Source: Schizophyllum amplum (lineage: Eukaryota > Basidiomycota > Agaricomycetes > Agaricales > Schizophyllaceae). Taken from it: DNA of 64,000 bases. The position numbers and the translations under genes were made by a program. The stretch spans positions 62,001 to 126,000 of the forward strand of contig VDMD01000023.1 of the NCBI GenBank assembly GCA_007026445.1. The letters are read 5' to 3'. The stretch's first letter is position 1, and every line of letters begins with the position of its first letter. The notes beneath the pieces are model-generated. The model was not told the origin of the DNA. It was given only the letters and a program-made list of their open reading frames with translations, and did no database searches. Positions 22,101 to 33,267 of the stretch are shown here, piece after piece.

Positions 22101-22176
22101 TGCGCTTCTGGCGCTGACCGGTGGGGTCGTCCGACTGGGACTTGCGCCTCACTGGACTGGATGGCTGCTCGGACAT
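19145..22176 (-). CDS. Zn2Cys6 binuclear-cluster transcription factor with fungal-specific TF domain
   Basis: Fungal transcription factor. The ATG at 22176 starts MSEQPSSPVRRKSQSDD, followed by the zinc cluster SCEACRRRKRR, interrupted by an intron, then CDGKGPDGRSLCKYC and IPCIF (C-x2-C-x6-C-x10-C-x2-C-x6-C). The splice within the cluster needs a GC donor (intron 22060-22016). A helical linker (IDKAYTELSTCKTLLFALAK) precedes the middle homology region (fungal_trans, PF04082 type). There, ARHPSPASWGRNLRYTYEST, SLIGHACAYEPKFAPPTSEEQ, GWYSQAWNMAGLAIRIFNG and ARQRIYWSAYIWDK are seen across many small exons. The large last exons hold IHTTLILLYRPFYQEDAS and a Pro/Tyr-rich tail ending FGLGNYDPRQ. 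About ten exons; central exon borders are approximate. It is divergent from the MFS permease, the best candidate target. Ligand or inducer unknown. Confidence 0.9.
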
Positions 22177-22466
22177 GGCGGAAGGAAGCAAGCGGCGTCC
22201 CCAGCGTCGAACACAATGTGCTTCGCTTGACGAAAAAGGCAGGCGAGCGAGCCCAGGCCGGCAATCAGACGGGGCTGCGGGCCGGGAAGCGGCGAACCAG
22301 CTCGGTGGAGGAGTGATAAGGGGCAGTTTTGACAGTTCTGTCATTGATGGGCTGCATGTGCGATTGCTGCTCTCCACACTTCCGGGCTTGACGCTACACG
22401 GATGCACAAATTCCAATCATCCCACTGATAAAACCAAGGCGCGAACGTCCTCTTCTCCCTCCCGCC
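22177..22466. promoter_or_regulatory. Shared divergent promoter, Zn2Cys6 factor / MFS permease
   Basis: 290 bp separate the two start codons, so both promoters are here. Zn2Cys6 factors commonly bind CGG half-sites, often paired. CGG and CCG trinucleotides occur in this interval, but in GC-rich DNA that carries little weight. Confidence 0.45.
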
Positions 22467-24947
22467 ATGTCGTTCCCCTCGCCGCCGTCGCGCTCCGACT
22501 CCTCGTCCCTCGACGAGAAGAAGGATCCCTCCATGGTCGGCCACGGCCTCGCCGACGAGGCCCTCACCAAGGAGAAGGACGTCGCAGAGGACACGGCGGA
22601 CGCGTCGACGCAGTACACGTACGTCTATGTCCCATACTCCTTGCATATCCGCTCTGACCCATTGACCCAGCGAGGAGCAATACAAGGCCCTCGTTCGGCG
22701 CTTCGACAGATATCTGCTCCCCATCATGTGGATATGCTACGGGTGCGCATTCTCCGGCTCATACCCCAGTGGCTTTACCGACGCGATCGGTCAGTGTACA
22801 GCAGGCGGACAAGACGGGATTGTCTACACAAGTGCGTAGCAACAACACCGCAAGCCTCACACCGTATTGACGCTACCCACAGGCTACGTTTGGTATGCAA
22901 CTCAAGTCGCGCTCACCGAGCGTCACTCACGCCCCCTCCCCCAGGCATCAAGGAGGACACGCACCTCCATGGTCAACAGTACTCATGGCTATCCACTATC
23001 TTTGTAAGCAGCTGGCATCCCCTTTGTACGCGACATAACCTGACAACTACATGATTACAGTACATCTCGTACCTCTGCTGCGAATTCGTAAGTTACAACC
23101 CACTCTGCGTGTTCGACCTCCCTAACAATGTCTCAGCCCTCCAACTGGGTGATGCAACGCGTCAACATCGGCCGGACTTTGTCATGTCTTATGTTCGTTT
23201 GGGGCGTCATCGTCCTCTGTACGGCATTCGCAGAAAACTGGGCACACTTGATGGTCTTGCGGACCCTCCAGGGTGCTGCCGAGTGCACCATCTCGTGAGT
23301 ATGCTCAGGGCCATGACGTTTACCACGTAGCTGACGACTGCAGACCCGCATTTCTGCTAATCGTGGGCGCCTTCTACACACGGCGAGAGGTATATATAAC
23401 CAGCTCCATCCTGGCTACCCATAGCTCACGTCCTTACAGCATACGCTTCGCGCCCTCATCTGGGGTACTGCGAATGCGGGATTCGGTATTATCACCGACC
23501 TGTGCATGTACTTCATCGCCAAGCATGCCCAAGAGGTTGGCGGCCTGGCACCGTGGAAAGCGTACGTGGGATCCAAGTATACCCACGCATTCACTCGTTG
23601 ACAGTCTATGACAGGATCTCGTTCTTCCTGGGCGGCTTGACCATCGTGCTCTCCTTCTTCGCCTTCTTCCTTCTCGGCACGCCGCGCGAGGTCTTGTGGC
23701 TCACAGCCGATCAGAAGCGGATGGCCGCTGCTCGTGTTGCCTCAAACAAGACAGGAAGTGACCGCCTGAAGCGGTACTGGAACTCGTCCCAGGCCTTGAG
23801 TGTCTTCCGCGACCCGCAGGTCAGTGGTCACGACGCTCACGAAGTTTGCACGCTAAGTTGAACGCAGACCATTTTCTTCTTCGTTGTGAACTTCGTAAAC
23901 AATCTGCCTAACGGCGGCACGACAAGCTTTGGGAACTTGGTCTATGTCTCATTCGGGTTCACGAACCTCGAGGTGCGTTCGCCTTCCTTTCTTGGACATA
24001 TGGTGCTGATGCGCTGCCTAGGTCCTCGTGAAGGGTAACATCCCTCGAAGTGCCTTCTCAATCGTATGGTACCTCTTCGTGGGCTGGGTCAACTTGAAGT
24101 GGACTGGCCTTCGCTTCTACATCATGATGGCAAGGTGCGAGTGGCGCCTTTCCCTCTGGTGCCCGTCCCCTTGCTGACTGCGCATCTAACGCCTAGTGTC
24201 GTGCCTTCGCTTGTCGGTATGCTGGCCACCGCCCTGCTCCCCGACGATCCCTCTATCCGCTGGACCAAGTGGGGTGCGTGCGCTTATCGACCCGTGCTCT
24301 GATTATCTGTGGCTCATCATCATCACCTGCAGGCATGTACTTTATGACCGTAACGGGTAACGTTTCTGGCCCTTGTGAGTGTCTTTTGATAGTGGAAGGA
24401 TCGCCAGGGGAAGGCCGCTGATGACCGCTCTTAGTGATGTGGACGATGGTCCCGTCCAACGTCGCGGGCCGGACCAAGAAGACTGTCATGAGCGTACGTC
24501 GTCCGTTGATTTTTGCCAAATTGGCATGCTCACGCCTGCACAGTCTATCATGTTCGTCGCGTACTGTGTGGGAAACGCTATTGGTGCACAAATTTTCCGT
24601 GCAGCAGACGCCCCGCGATACGTGCCCGCTATCGTCGCGTGTGGTATCCTGTACTTCGTTCAATTCGTGCTCATGTTTCGTGAGTGTTCTGTCGGCAGCT
24701 GCGTCGGCCCAGCCCGACACTAACGCATATTTGGCAGTTTGGCGCTCGTACTATGTCTGGGAGAACCGACGTCGGGACAAAGCGGCTGAAGCCGCGGGCA
24801 TTTCGCCTGAGGAGCGAGAGCGCCTAGGTACCCTTAACGGTGAACAGGACATGACGGATGTGGATAACGTGCAGTACGTTTGTTTCCCGATGCTCCGTGT
24901 TTGTTCCGGTTGCTGACTCGGCTTGCAGCTTCCGTTACGCGCTTTGA
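22467..24947 (+). CDS. MFS permease, anion:cation symporter (Dal5/allantoate-type) family
   Basis: Plasma-membrane secondary transporter of the ACS family, which imports organic anions such as allantoate, nicotinate or pantothenate. The ATG at 22467 opens a hydrophilic, acidic N-terminus (MSFPSPPSRSDSSSLDEKKD). The core begins YKALVRRFDRYLLPIMWICY. Family signatures are GQQYSWLSTIFYISYLCCEF, PSNWVMQRVNIGRTLS, HLMVLRTLQGAAECTISPAF, GAFYTRREHTLRALIWGTAN and, in the second half, TTSFGNLVYVSFGFTNLEVL and NVAGRTKKTVMSSIMFVAYC. There are about twelve transmembrane segments. The tail is charged (YYVWENRRRDKAAEAAGISP) and the last exon ends FRYAL with TGA at 24945-24947. There are more than ten introns. 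The substrate cannot be read from sequence. Confidence 0.9.
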
Positions 24948-25861
24948 GGCCTGCAATGCGGTGGCCTGTTCATTTTTTGTCCACGAGACTTCAGACGAGG
25001 CTCGGTCCAGGGTTGTATCTGTACAGAGGATGTGGATTGTCGATGCTTTGCTTCTTGTCGTTTGCTGTGGAATACCATACAATTGCTAATACTCTCGTCT
25101 AGTCCGAAATCGCCGCGAACTGCGAGTTGGTCAATCGCCGTAGTTGTCGGACCTTGCGCGTATCAGCCTCCAAGTTCGTGAGTGGCGTCATAACTCTTCT
25201 TGCTGTTCGCCGGGATCTCTGCGATTCTGTCACTTGAGAAGGAACGGCTTTCGTCGGCTTTCTCACTCCTGCACGTCTGCTGTGGAAACGACGCCCACTG
25301 AAGCACTCAATGGTCGTTTACGCTACGTGACGTGTCAGCCACGATGCGACGCCCGTCACCGCCGCATGCGACGGAAGAGGGACATTGCAGACGTGCAGGG
25401 TAGCTGCAGCTTGCTCAGCCGCTTCTGTTCAATACACTTTCGGCAGCGTCGTGTGTAGAAAATACCACGTTCGCGGGACGGGGAACTGCGTGGCATCCAT
25501 ACGCCCACAGTGAAATATTCGCCCTAGCCGAGGGCGTCCGACGCCGCGTTCGACGTGAAGGACTTGAAGTGAAGGTCCGTGGTTATCTACCAGTCATCTT
25601 TCCAACATCTTTCCAACCTCCGTGAGATGGATTTGCGTTCGCCAATCGCACGATCTGGACTCGGTGAATCTGACCGGTGCCTGACATTTAGAGCTGAGCT
25701 GGTCCCAGGCTGGTCCATCAAAAGTATCCGCGAAAGGCAAGCCTTGTGTATCGCCGGTGTTTGATGAGTGGTCCCATCACGTGGCCGGAATCAAACTTGT
25801 CCACAACCACCAACAGCGACGGAGTGGTGTTCGAAGCGGTGGCCTCTGCAGACTAGCCAAT
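24948..25861. other. Intergenic region between the permease and MED6
   Basis: About 914 bp containing the permease 3' untranslated region and the MED6 promoter. No recognisable coding exon, RNA gene or repeat. Confidence 0.5.
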
Positions 25862-27133
25862 ATGGACTTCAATGACCTGCACCCCATTGATGACATGAGT
25901 CATCGGTACTTCATCGACCCTATGTTCTTGGAGGTGCGTGCAACGTGTTTCGGTCTAGTCAAAGGATACAATGATCTATACCCTCGATGGCACAGGCTTG
26001 GGGTGGGTTGACGGAAGAAAACCTGTTTATGTACTTCGAGCACTCGGGCTTCTACGAACGAACTTGCAACAACGAAATCCTGCGCATGCAAACGTTCGCA
26101 CGGGAGAGCAACTCAAACTCTTACAAACGGACAAGCTGAAGTGCGCTCTCGCTACTGTTATTTGTCTGAAAGGCGTCGACTTAACAAACGTACAGGGGCC
26201 TGACTGGCATCGAGTTTCTCTCGTTCGCTCTGAGCCGCCGTCTCTCTTCATCATACACAAGCAAGAACGATTATCGGAATATGAGGGTGCGCTTCCCATC
26301 AAAGTCCCAAGTTGTCGTGATACTAAGTGGTCCATCGTCCAGTCAAACCGCTGCAGGTGTACTTCGTTATTAACGGCGCGTGTATCAGGCTCCAGATGTC
26401 CATACCGTGCTTTCTAACCGTATGGTAGGTTTTTCGCACCATAAAACACGTATACGTGTTCTCAATACATCTATTACAGCTGACAACCTTACATTCGCTT
26501 CAAAACAGCATGGACATCTTGCGAAACCACAGCCAGACTACACACCACGCACCGGCTTCGTCTGGCCCGTGACCAATCCCGTACTCGAGGAGGATAAACT
26601 CAAGCAGAAGACCGCTGGCGCCACGCGCCTCGCAACACAAGCGCCCGGTACACCGACAGAGACGGAAGGCCCGCAATTAGGTGGTCAGCCTGGCGGAAAG
26701 ACGGACGCCCTTCATGGTTCGACGAGGAAAATCCAAAATACACAGCTGCTGATGAACTCGATGTTCACCGCTAGCAGACATCTGGAGAAGAATCGAACGC
26801 AACCTGCACCGGTGCCTCCGGCGGCTGCAGCACAGCCGTCACATCCTGCACCGACGCCGGCAAGCACCCAGGGACAGCCGCCTGTAGCACCTGCTGCGAA
26901 GAGCGCACCGACGCCTGCTCCCACTGGACCACCCGAACCTCCCGCCAAGGGCAGCCGGGGGCCGGAAAGAAGAAGAAGAAACGTCAGTAGATAATTTTCT
27001 TCCGTTATGCAGACATTGACCTCGTTTGACAGGTCAGGGCACGCTGCAGAATGCGTCCACACCAGCCGCTTCACATCCGACGCCAGCAGTCGGCACACCT
27101 GGCCCGTCTCATCCGACGCCGGGCCCCTCCTGA
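25862..27133 (+). CDS. MED6: Mediator subunit 6, with about six apparent one-base deletions
   Basis: Head-module subunit of the Mediator complex linking activators to RNA polymerase II. The ATG at 25862 gives MDFNDLHPIDDMSHRYFIDP. Later blocks are LTEENLFMYFEHSGFYERTC, NNEILRMQT, GLTGIEF, then SLVRSEPPSLFIIHKQERLS, YFVING, VYQAPDVHTVLSNRM, LTTLHSLQNSMDILRN and PDYTPRTGFVWP. The tail is Pro/Ala/Gln-rich with a lysine patch (AGKKKKKRQ), ending HPTPGPS at 27131-27133. The order and sequence of blocks are those of MED6. However, consecutive blocks fall in different frames without an intron between them at about 25991, 26089, 26217, 26377, 26525 and 26957. Each junction lacks one base. Since MED6 is normally single-copy and essential, I read these as sequence errors; a decayed copy is the alternative. 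Do not take a continuous translation from this stretch. Confidence 0.85.
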
Positions 27134-27290
27134 TCGCCTCAATTTGCAAGAGCTCTGATGTGCTTCATATTCACCATACATTCGAGGCGATGACTGCCAA
27201 GACGCGCCAAGTGAGAGAGGATGTCGGATACACCGTGCCGTGCTACTACATACCGTACGTACACACAGTGGCTGCGTGCAATTCTGGACT

Positions 27291-28095
27291 TCATCGCATG
27301 GCGCCGCCCGTAAACCTCCCTGTCAACCAGCCCAAAGGTGTTGGTATAGCCCCCTTCTGTCCGATGATACCGCCTCCGATACCTCCAGCGAGCGGATTTG
27401 CGGAGGAAAAGGACTCTTTGCGTAGTCGCGCTGCGAGCTTGACTGTAAATCCATGCGATCAGCCAGTCAATCACGCCAGGCGTACATCTGCACTTACCGT
27501 TCGCGTCGATTTCCTCGACGTTTGTCTCGAGGACCAAGCCTCCTTGTATGATCTCGCTCAAGATGTGGTGAACCTATGTCTCGTCTCGTCAGTATCTGTT
27601 CGGTTCCAACGGAACGACGATCACCTCATCGAAGTGGAATACGAGGTCTAGCTCGCACACGTTTTCGAATGCCCTGTCAAGCGATTCGACAAGCACCTGG
27701 TCCAGGTCTTCAGCATCGCTCTACGTTGACCCTGCGGCTCAAGCACATACCTGTATGAGATCCAATATGCCTAGCTCGCTCTCAGCACCATCGACGACGA
27801 AGACGAAGTACAGAGTGGCATAATTCCTGTAAACAATCTTTCGCCGGTCGTCCGAGTCACCCTTCGTGCCGAGAATATCCTCGAGCTCGGGTGCATCGAG
27901 GAAGTTACAGAGGCCGGCAGGGCGTGTGCTAATCAGAGAAAAGATCTTGGGCACGATAGTCTGCGTTGACTGGTGCAACGGAGAGTAGAATTTCGTCAGT
28001 CGTGGGAGGCCGGACGTGTTGACTGAGCATGGGGTAAGCTACACCAGTTTGCGTATAGAGAGGAAATGCAGACAGATCAGAACGGCATGAATCAT
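27291..28095 (-). CDS. APS3: AP-3 adaptor complex sigma subunit
   Basis: Small (sigma) chain of the AP-3 clathrin-adaptor-like complex, which sorts cargo from Golgi/endosomes to the vacuole. The ATG at 28095 gives MIHAVLI; after an intron the longin-type fold continues with FNTSGLPRLTKFYSPL, QTIVPKIFSLISTRPAGLCN, FLDAPELEDILG, KIVYRNYATLYFVFVVD and ESELGILDLIQ. Next come ENVCELDLVFHFDE and VHHILSEIIQGGLVLETNVE (EID). These are strongly conserved AP-3 sigma landmarks. The last exon adds a Gly-rich tail (NPLAGGIGGGIIGQKGAIP) ending GGAMR with the stop at 27291-27293, giving about 200 residues. The whole reading frame is clean. It is convergent with MED6, 157 bp apart. Confidence 0.93.
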
Positions 28096-28361
28096 CGCGA
28101 GAGAAGGAAAGAGTGGGAAGGACGCCGAAGACGCCGTTATACATCCACGGGATGAGAACAATGGATGGAGGACGGTTGTCGTCAATATGAGTGTGCTGAC
28201 GTCACGCGCGACTTCCAGATCTGGCAAGCTTTGTTCTTCGGTAACATGTAGACACGTTCCTCATGAACGATACGCATCCCGCGAGATGGCACCGGACAAG
28301 TGATATTATACAGATTTCGTATGTGGTGCTATAAAAGCAGGGTTACTAAATACATGTCACC

Positions 28362-31300
28362 TCATGCTTCATCCCTTGGCAATTTCCATCCCGGCTGCAA
28401 CCTTCCTGCCAGGTTGCTGACCGGCCCCGACAGCCCAGCCTGGCTCTTGAAGCTCTCCAGGAAGTTCTTGATCAAGTTGTAATCAGTCGGCATGCTCTCG
28501 CCCTCTTCGCCTTCCACGCTCTCCAGCAATGCCTTCAGCTCCGCGTCCATCGCGGCCTCGACGTCATCCTCGTCGTCATCGGACTCAGTTGCCTTTGCTT
28601 TGCCTTTGCTCTTATCCCGGGCGTCAACTCCACCTGCCGTTTCCTTCTTGTCCTTGAACGCTACGTCTGCTCGCGCCTTGCCCATCGCCTCCGCTTTCTG
28701 TGCGAGAGCCTCGGTGCTGGGCGGCGGCTTGGCGCCTTGTGCGGTACGAGTCTTGGCCAGTTCCGCATCCATGGCTTGCATGACTGCTTCAAAGGAGTCG
28801 AGGTTGGGATTAGTGTTCGGACGAGGACCAGGCTCGGGCTGGCGTGGCTCATGGCCTTCCGGCACGTTGCGAGATGCCTCTTCTCGGTGCTCTTTCGGCG
28901 GCGCCCCTTTCGACTTCTCGCTGGAAGGTACGAAGGCTGTTATTGCATCAGCACGCGTGAAAGGACGTAAACGAGTCGTTTGCTTACCCCCTCTCGCCTT
29001 CCTGTCCCGGATAATATCCTCCCATTGATCGCCTGAGATCCCCAACGCGTTCCGCGCAAACTCCAAGAACTCATCCTCTTCCTCGCCCATGTCGATCTCC
29101 ACGTCACCCACCACCTGCGGCTTGTCCTCCTCGTCCTCGGAATCCGGTTGCATATCTTCATCCGAGTCCGTCTCGTCATCGGAGTCAACGCCCTCGTACT
29201 TGTTGCGCATAATGATGGGCGCGCGGGGCGCACGCTCGGGCGTCTTATGCTGCTCTTTTGATGCATTTGCAGCGCCTTCTGTTTGTACTTCCTCTGGCGT
29301 GTCGTCGGTGTCGGGTGCGGCGCGTTGAGAGGCGGAGTAAAAGGACGCGGGCATCTTGCCATAGTCAGCTTGTTCGAGCGGTGCGACGAGTGTATCCATA
29401 TAAGCCTGCTTTTCTGCCGCGGACCGCGGGTCGGGCGGCATCTCTTCATCTGACGAGTCGTCGTTGTCGTCCGCAAAGTCGTCGTCCGAGAAGGCTTCGC
29501 TGTAGAAAGAGTAAGTCTGGAACACATGCATACGCACAGTCAGGCATACTCTTCGAAACGTGCGCCCTCGACATCGCCCTCACCCTCTACAAAGTTCTCG
29601 ACCTTTGACGCGAGGTCCTGGAGTTTACTCGCTTGATCAGAGGCAAGCTTGTCCTCCGCATCCCTGCCTTGTGTCGACTGCCCTTCTTTGCCGTCTACAT
29701 CCATCGCATTTGGATCCTTCGGCCGCTGCGTCGAGGCGCCCATTCGCTGCTCCAGCATCGCATCGAAGCTCTCCGCATTGACGTTCAGCCAATCATCGCT
29801 GTCTTCAAACGTATCGACATTAGACGACATATTCGCAGGGGCGGTGTCGAGGGCCGCTTGAACCTGTTCTGCGAAAGACTGGCGGTTGGAGTCGCTGTCG
29901 GAGCACGCATCAATGAAAGTTTGGCAACGGAAAACGGAGTCCCTTACTCATCGCGCCTTGCGTCCATATATACCGTAGCAGCTTTCGTCTCTAGCTCCTT
30001 CCACAATTGTGATCCCTCCAGCTCTCCCTTGAAGTATCCAACAGACGTCAAATTTTGAATATACTTGATGTAGTCGGGTGTGCGGCGGAGGGCATCCTTC
30101 CTCGCGTCCATCTGCAGTGAGTGAGCATGAATTAGCAAGGGTAAGCATACTGGTATGACGCACGGAAGAGCTGCCATCGTTGTCTTTCTGCTTAGATGAG
30201 TTCAGGCGAGCCTTGCTTTCCTGGAAGAGGATCTCGAAGCCAACTGCCTATCCGGGAGTCAGAGGACTGAGCAGGCGAAGAAGACAGGTCACTAACAATT
30301 TCATTCCGACGTCCTTCTGTCTCAACTCCTTGCTGCCCTCTGCCTCCTTCCACTGACCGAAGACTTTTGGAGGGAAGAACTTCTGGCCAGTGAGTTGCGC
30401 GTACGCAGTGCGCGTCATCCGTACTGTCATCAGTGCGGATGGCTGAGGCGGAAATCGCGACATTTTATGTGCGTACTGTGCGCGAATTTAGTATGGTCTT
30501 TACGTGCGGCATGTCCATGCGCTCACTCGAAGCTGAATCGCATCCCGTGTGTAAAAGGCTTCCACGGCGCGTTGAACTAACTCTGGCCTGACGGACAGGG
30601 CGCGCGCAACGTCCGCAGGCAGATAGGCTTTCGTCGTATGTACATGTTGACGGAAGGCGGCTGGATACCTAGCGTGTGAGCCTCAGTTTTCGTGTGAGAG
30701 GTTCGTATATAGCGACATACCCAGATATCCTATTCCAGACAATTCCTTCTACTTCAGAAGGGCGAGAGTGTCTGAAGTGGTGTCTCGAAGAGTCGCAATA
30801 GCATCGTCGACAGCGATCCAGTCGTCTTCTTCGAGACCGGTGGCGATGTCGTCTTCATCGTCGCTGTCTGGGGCATTGGGCAGCTTGCGTCGGCGACGTT
30901 TCTTGGAGGGTGAGGATGCATGTGCTAGCGGTATAAGGTGAAGGTGAGATTTGTAAAGCCAGACCTGGGGAGAAGGTCAACATGCATAGTGCGAAATCAG
31001 CACGGCCACGCACCCTATTCTCTGTGTTCGAGGGCTGCACCCAGGGAGGGAGAGCCTCAGCGGCCTCAATCAACAGGAACTCGCCATCGGAGTCGTAGAC
31101 GCTGCGCCATATGAGCTTCAGCACGCTCATGATGCAGTCTGCCCTCACCTTATAGCCACATCCCACCTAGCGCTGATCTCGCGAAGCAGCCAAACGGTGC
31201 ACCACTCGTCATCTACGCTGTCCCCCACACGCATGCGGCCCTCTAGCATCCATTGCCCCTGGATGTCGGGGTTCGCAGCCAGCTTGACCTCGAACGGGTC

Positions 31301-31462
31301 TCTGTGCCATATGAAGTACTCCGGCAACAGCTGCTCGACAAGTTCCTGGATGCAAGCAGCAAAAGTCGTTGCAGACGCCTTGTCTGTGTACTCCGGTGGG
31401 GGATACACAGTATAGTGAAGCGTGTCCTCCGCAATCGACGGCGGGCGGTTGAAGATGTCCAT
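28362..31462 (-). CDS. Ecdysoneless/SGT1-family protein (ECD)
   Basis: Homologue of metazoan Ecdysoneless and fission yeast Sgt1 (not the SGT1 co-chaperone), linked to pre-mRNA splicing, transcription and cell-cycle control. The ATG at 31462 gives MDIFNRPPSIAEDTLHYTVY, the diagnostic start. Next are LVEQLLPEYFIWHRDPFEVK, GDSVDDEWCTVWLLREISAR, GEFLLIEAAEALPPWVQPSN (TENR) and LYKSHLHLIP. A basic/acidic insert (KKRRRRKLPNAPDSDDED) comes next, then VEGIVWNRI, TRTAYAQLTGQKFFPPKVFG and DARKDALRRTPDYIKYIQNL. The C-terminal half is very acidic (DSDDETDSDEDMQPDSEDEE) and ends with the conserved SMPTDYNLIKNFLESFKSQ and a stop at 28362-28364. About ten exons; small central exons are approximate. Confidence 0.9.
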
Positions 31463-31678
31463 CGTGGTAGACTGGAAGTAGGGCAAGCGCTCGATCACGA
31501 ATGCCCGGATTGCCATCACCTTGACATCATCACCAATCCCATTGTTCTCGCAGGGTCAACTTGAAGTGAGAGGGAAGAGTGATGCTTGGGATTGAGCTGG
31601 GTACGATAGTAATATGATACATGTACGATATAGTGCAGATGCATAAATTATCGCGGAAGGAAGGGCGGTTGGTTTCGA

Positions 31679-33026
31679 TCAGTGTTGGTTGAACTTCATG
31701 ACAGGCTCGTTCTCCCGTACGCCAGGGCCCCGCTCGACGAAGACACGAACGTGATTCCGGGAGCTGGAGTCTACGGGATGCATGAGGCAGGGCGTTCGAG
31801 GAGCGGGGCAGCTTACTGGGAATGTCGATCAGGAGGTATCGCCAGACAAAGTAGCCGTCGCTGTTCTGCATTCAGGGTAAGCGGAAGAAAAGAAGAAGGC
31901 TCGTCGACTAACTTGATCAGGTCTGCGTGCACCTCGCCTTCCGTGTATACCGGGCCACCGGCGTGAGAGGTACCGAGCGACTGAGTGCCCTTGATCGAGA
32001 GTAGTGAACCAAAAAGACTTGAGAAACCCCAGGAGCTCTTGCTCTTCTCCGCACCCGATTCCGGCGTCGGTCCGATGTTTGGTCCGCTGAGCGTTCGGGA
32101 AGTGCAGGCTTGCCGCTCAAGTAACGTGCAATATTTCGCGACCCGTCCATAACATCCGTTGCGTGCTGCTTCACACTGTTTTGCAACTGTTCCAATGACA
32201 TATCCGCGAGCGTGGTCATCGTCTCGTTGAACCAGGTCGAAAGTTGGCCAAGATACGAGGCGTCCGCTCCCTGATATCCTGGTGGTTTGCCTTCCACGTA
32301 AAAGCTGAGGATCATGTGTTCCCTCCCAGCCTGATCAAACACAACTTGGGACGAGATGTGTCGATTCCGGTGCTTGGGACGCAAAGCGGACGGTGGCGTG
32401 TTATGGAACTCCAAAGGCCCGGAAAGATATTGTGCGACCTGCAGTCAAGCATACGGTGAACAACATGTTAATATAGTAAGGGGGAAACTCACCCGAGGGG
32501 AAGCAGTAATCCGTTCGCACGCATCGTTGTACAGCACCGTGGGTGAGTTTGTTGAGAAGAGCTCCGTGGTCAGGCAGTACAGAAGGATCGCCGACAGTCC
32601 AGCGCCCAGTAGAACGACTGTGAGATTTGTTGTGCGTGCAGTAGCCCGCATAGCTGATGGCGAGTCAAATCGAGGCGATATAGGTGTAGAACCGCGTGAC
32701 GTACCTTTGCCTCCGGCATTCAGCTGCGACCACGGCTTGACACCCTCCTGCGCTGCTGGCTGTGAGAGGCCGAGCTGGAAGGGTCCTACGGTGTCCCTCC
32801 GCGTCCTAGCGCGCTGACGCTGGTCGAGGGTTTGTGAGAATGACGACGCGGTGCTCATGTTTAACCCGTCCTGGTTGGACGTGTTGAGCCCATCACGTTG
32901 GGTTGCATACCGGCGCCTGAACGCCAGCGCAAGATGCCGAGTTCTGCTGAATGTCGCCGGGGAGCTGCAGCGCGCGCATGAAGGAGTGAGAAACGAGCGC
33001 GCGGGAAGTCTGAGTGCGCCCCGCAT
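31679..33026 (-). CDS. TIM21: Mitochondrial presequence translocase subunit Tim21, with one apparent base deletion
   Basis: Inner-membrane subunit of the TIM23 complex that contacts the TOM complex and recruits respiratory-chain partners. The ATG at 33026 begins an arginine-rich, acid-free presequence (MRGALRLPARSFLTPSCARC). The single membrane span is TTNLTVVLLGAGLSAILLYC, followed by the intermembrane-space domain: LFSTNSPTVLYNDACERI, GPLEFHNTPPSALRPKHRNR, SSQVVFDQAGREHMILSFYV, SSWGFSSLFGSLLSIKGTQS and a last segment ending VMKFNQH at 31679-31681. Block order and length suit Tim21. Near 32086 the frame changes without an intron between GKPALPERSA and GPNIGPTPESGAEK, which needs one more base. 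It is divergent from histone H3, with 241 bp between start codons. Confidence 0.88.
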
Positions 33027-33168
33027 GATGGCTGCTGCAAAGAGTCGGCGGCGCGCCCGGTGATCGGTCGGCGCCCTCCGCGTGACATCACCTGCCGACG
33101 CGACCACGCCGGCCACGGGACCAGACGCGCTCTGCGTGATGTGACACGCGGCGCGTTTGTTTGGCGGG

Positions 33169-33175
33169 TATATAA
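33169..33175 (+). promoter_or_regulatory. TATA box of the histone H3 gene
   Basis: TATATAA at 33169-33175 lies 93 bp before the H3 start codon, a sensible distance for a core promoter with a short leader. It stands out in otherwise GC-rich DNA. Confidence 0.6.
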
Positions 33176-33267
33176 CGCGGCGGTCACGGTGCTGCAACCT
33201 CGGAACGCTCCTTGCGACAGACCACGACCTCGCCCAGCTAAATTCGCCACTCTAAGCACCAAAAGAC

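Noticed and set aside
25862..27133. Reading MED6 as a dead pseudogene
   Set aside because: All shifts are single missing bases while conserved blocks, introns and the tail are otherwise intact, which fits consensus error better than decay.
28492..29028. Serine-rich plus-strand frame opposite the acidic tail of the ECD gene
   Set aside because: Antisense of GAC/GAG-rich codons gives Ser/Leu-rich frames automatically; no independent support.
33060..33150. Imperfect inverted repeat GCGTGACATCAC / GCGTGATGTGAC in the Tim21/H3 promoter
   Set aside because: Match is inexact and short; a CRE-like reading (TGACATCA) is possible but too weak to annotate as a site.
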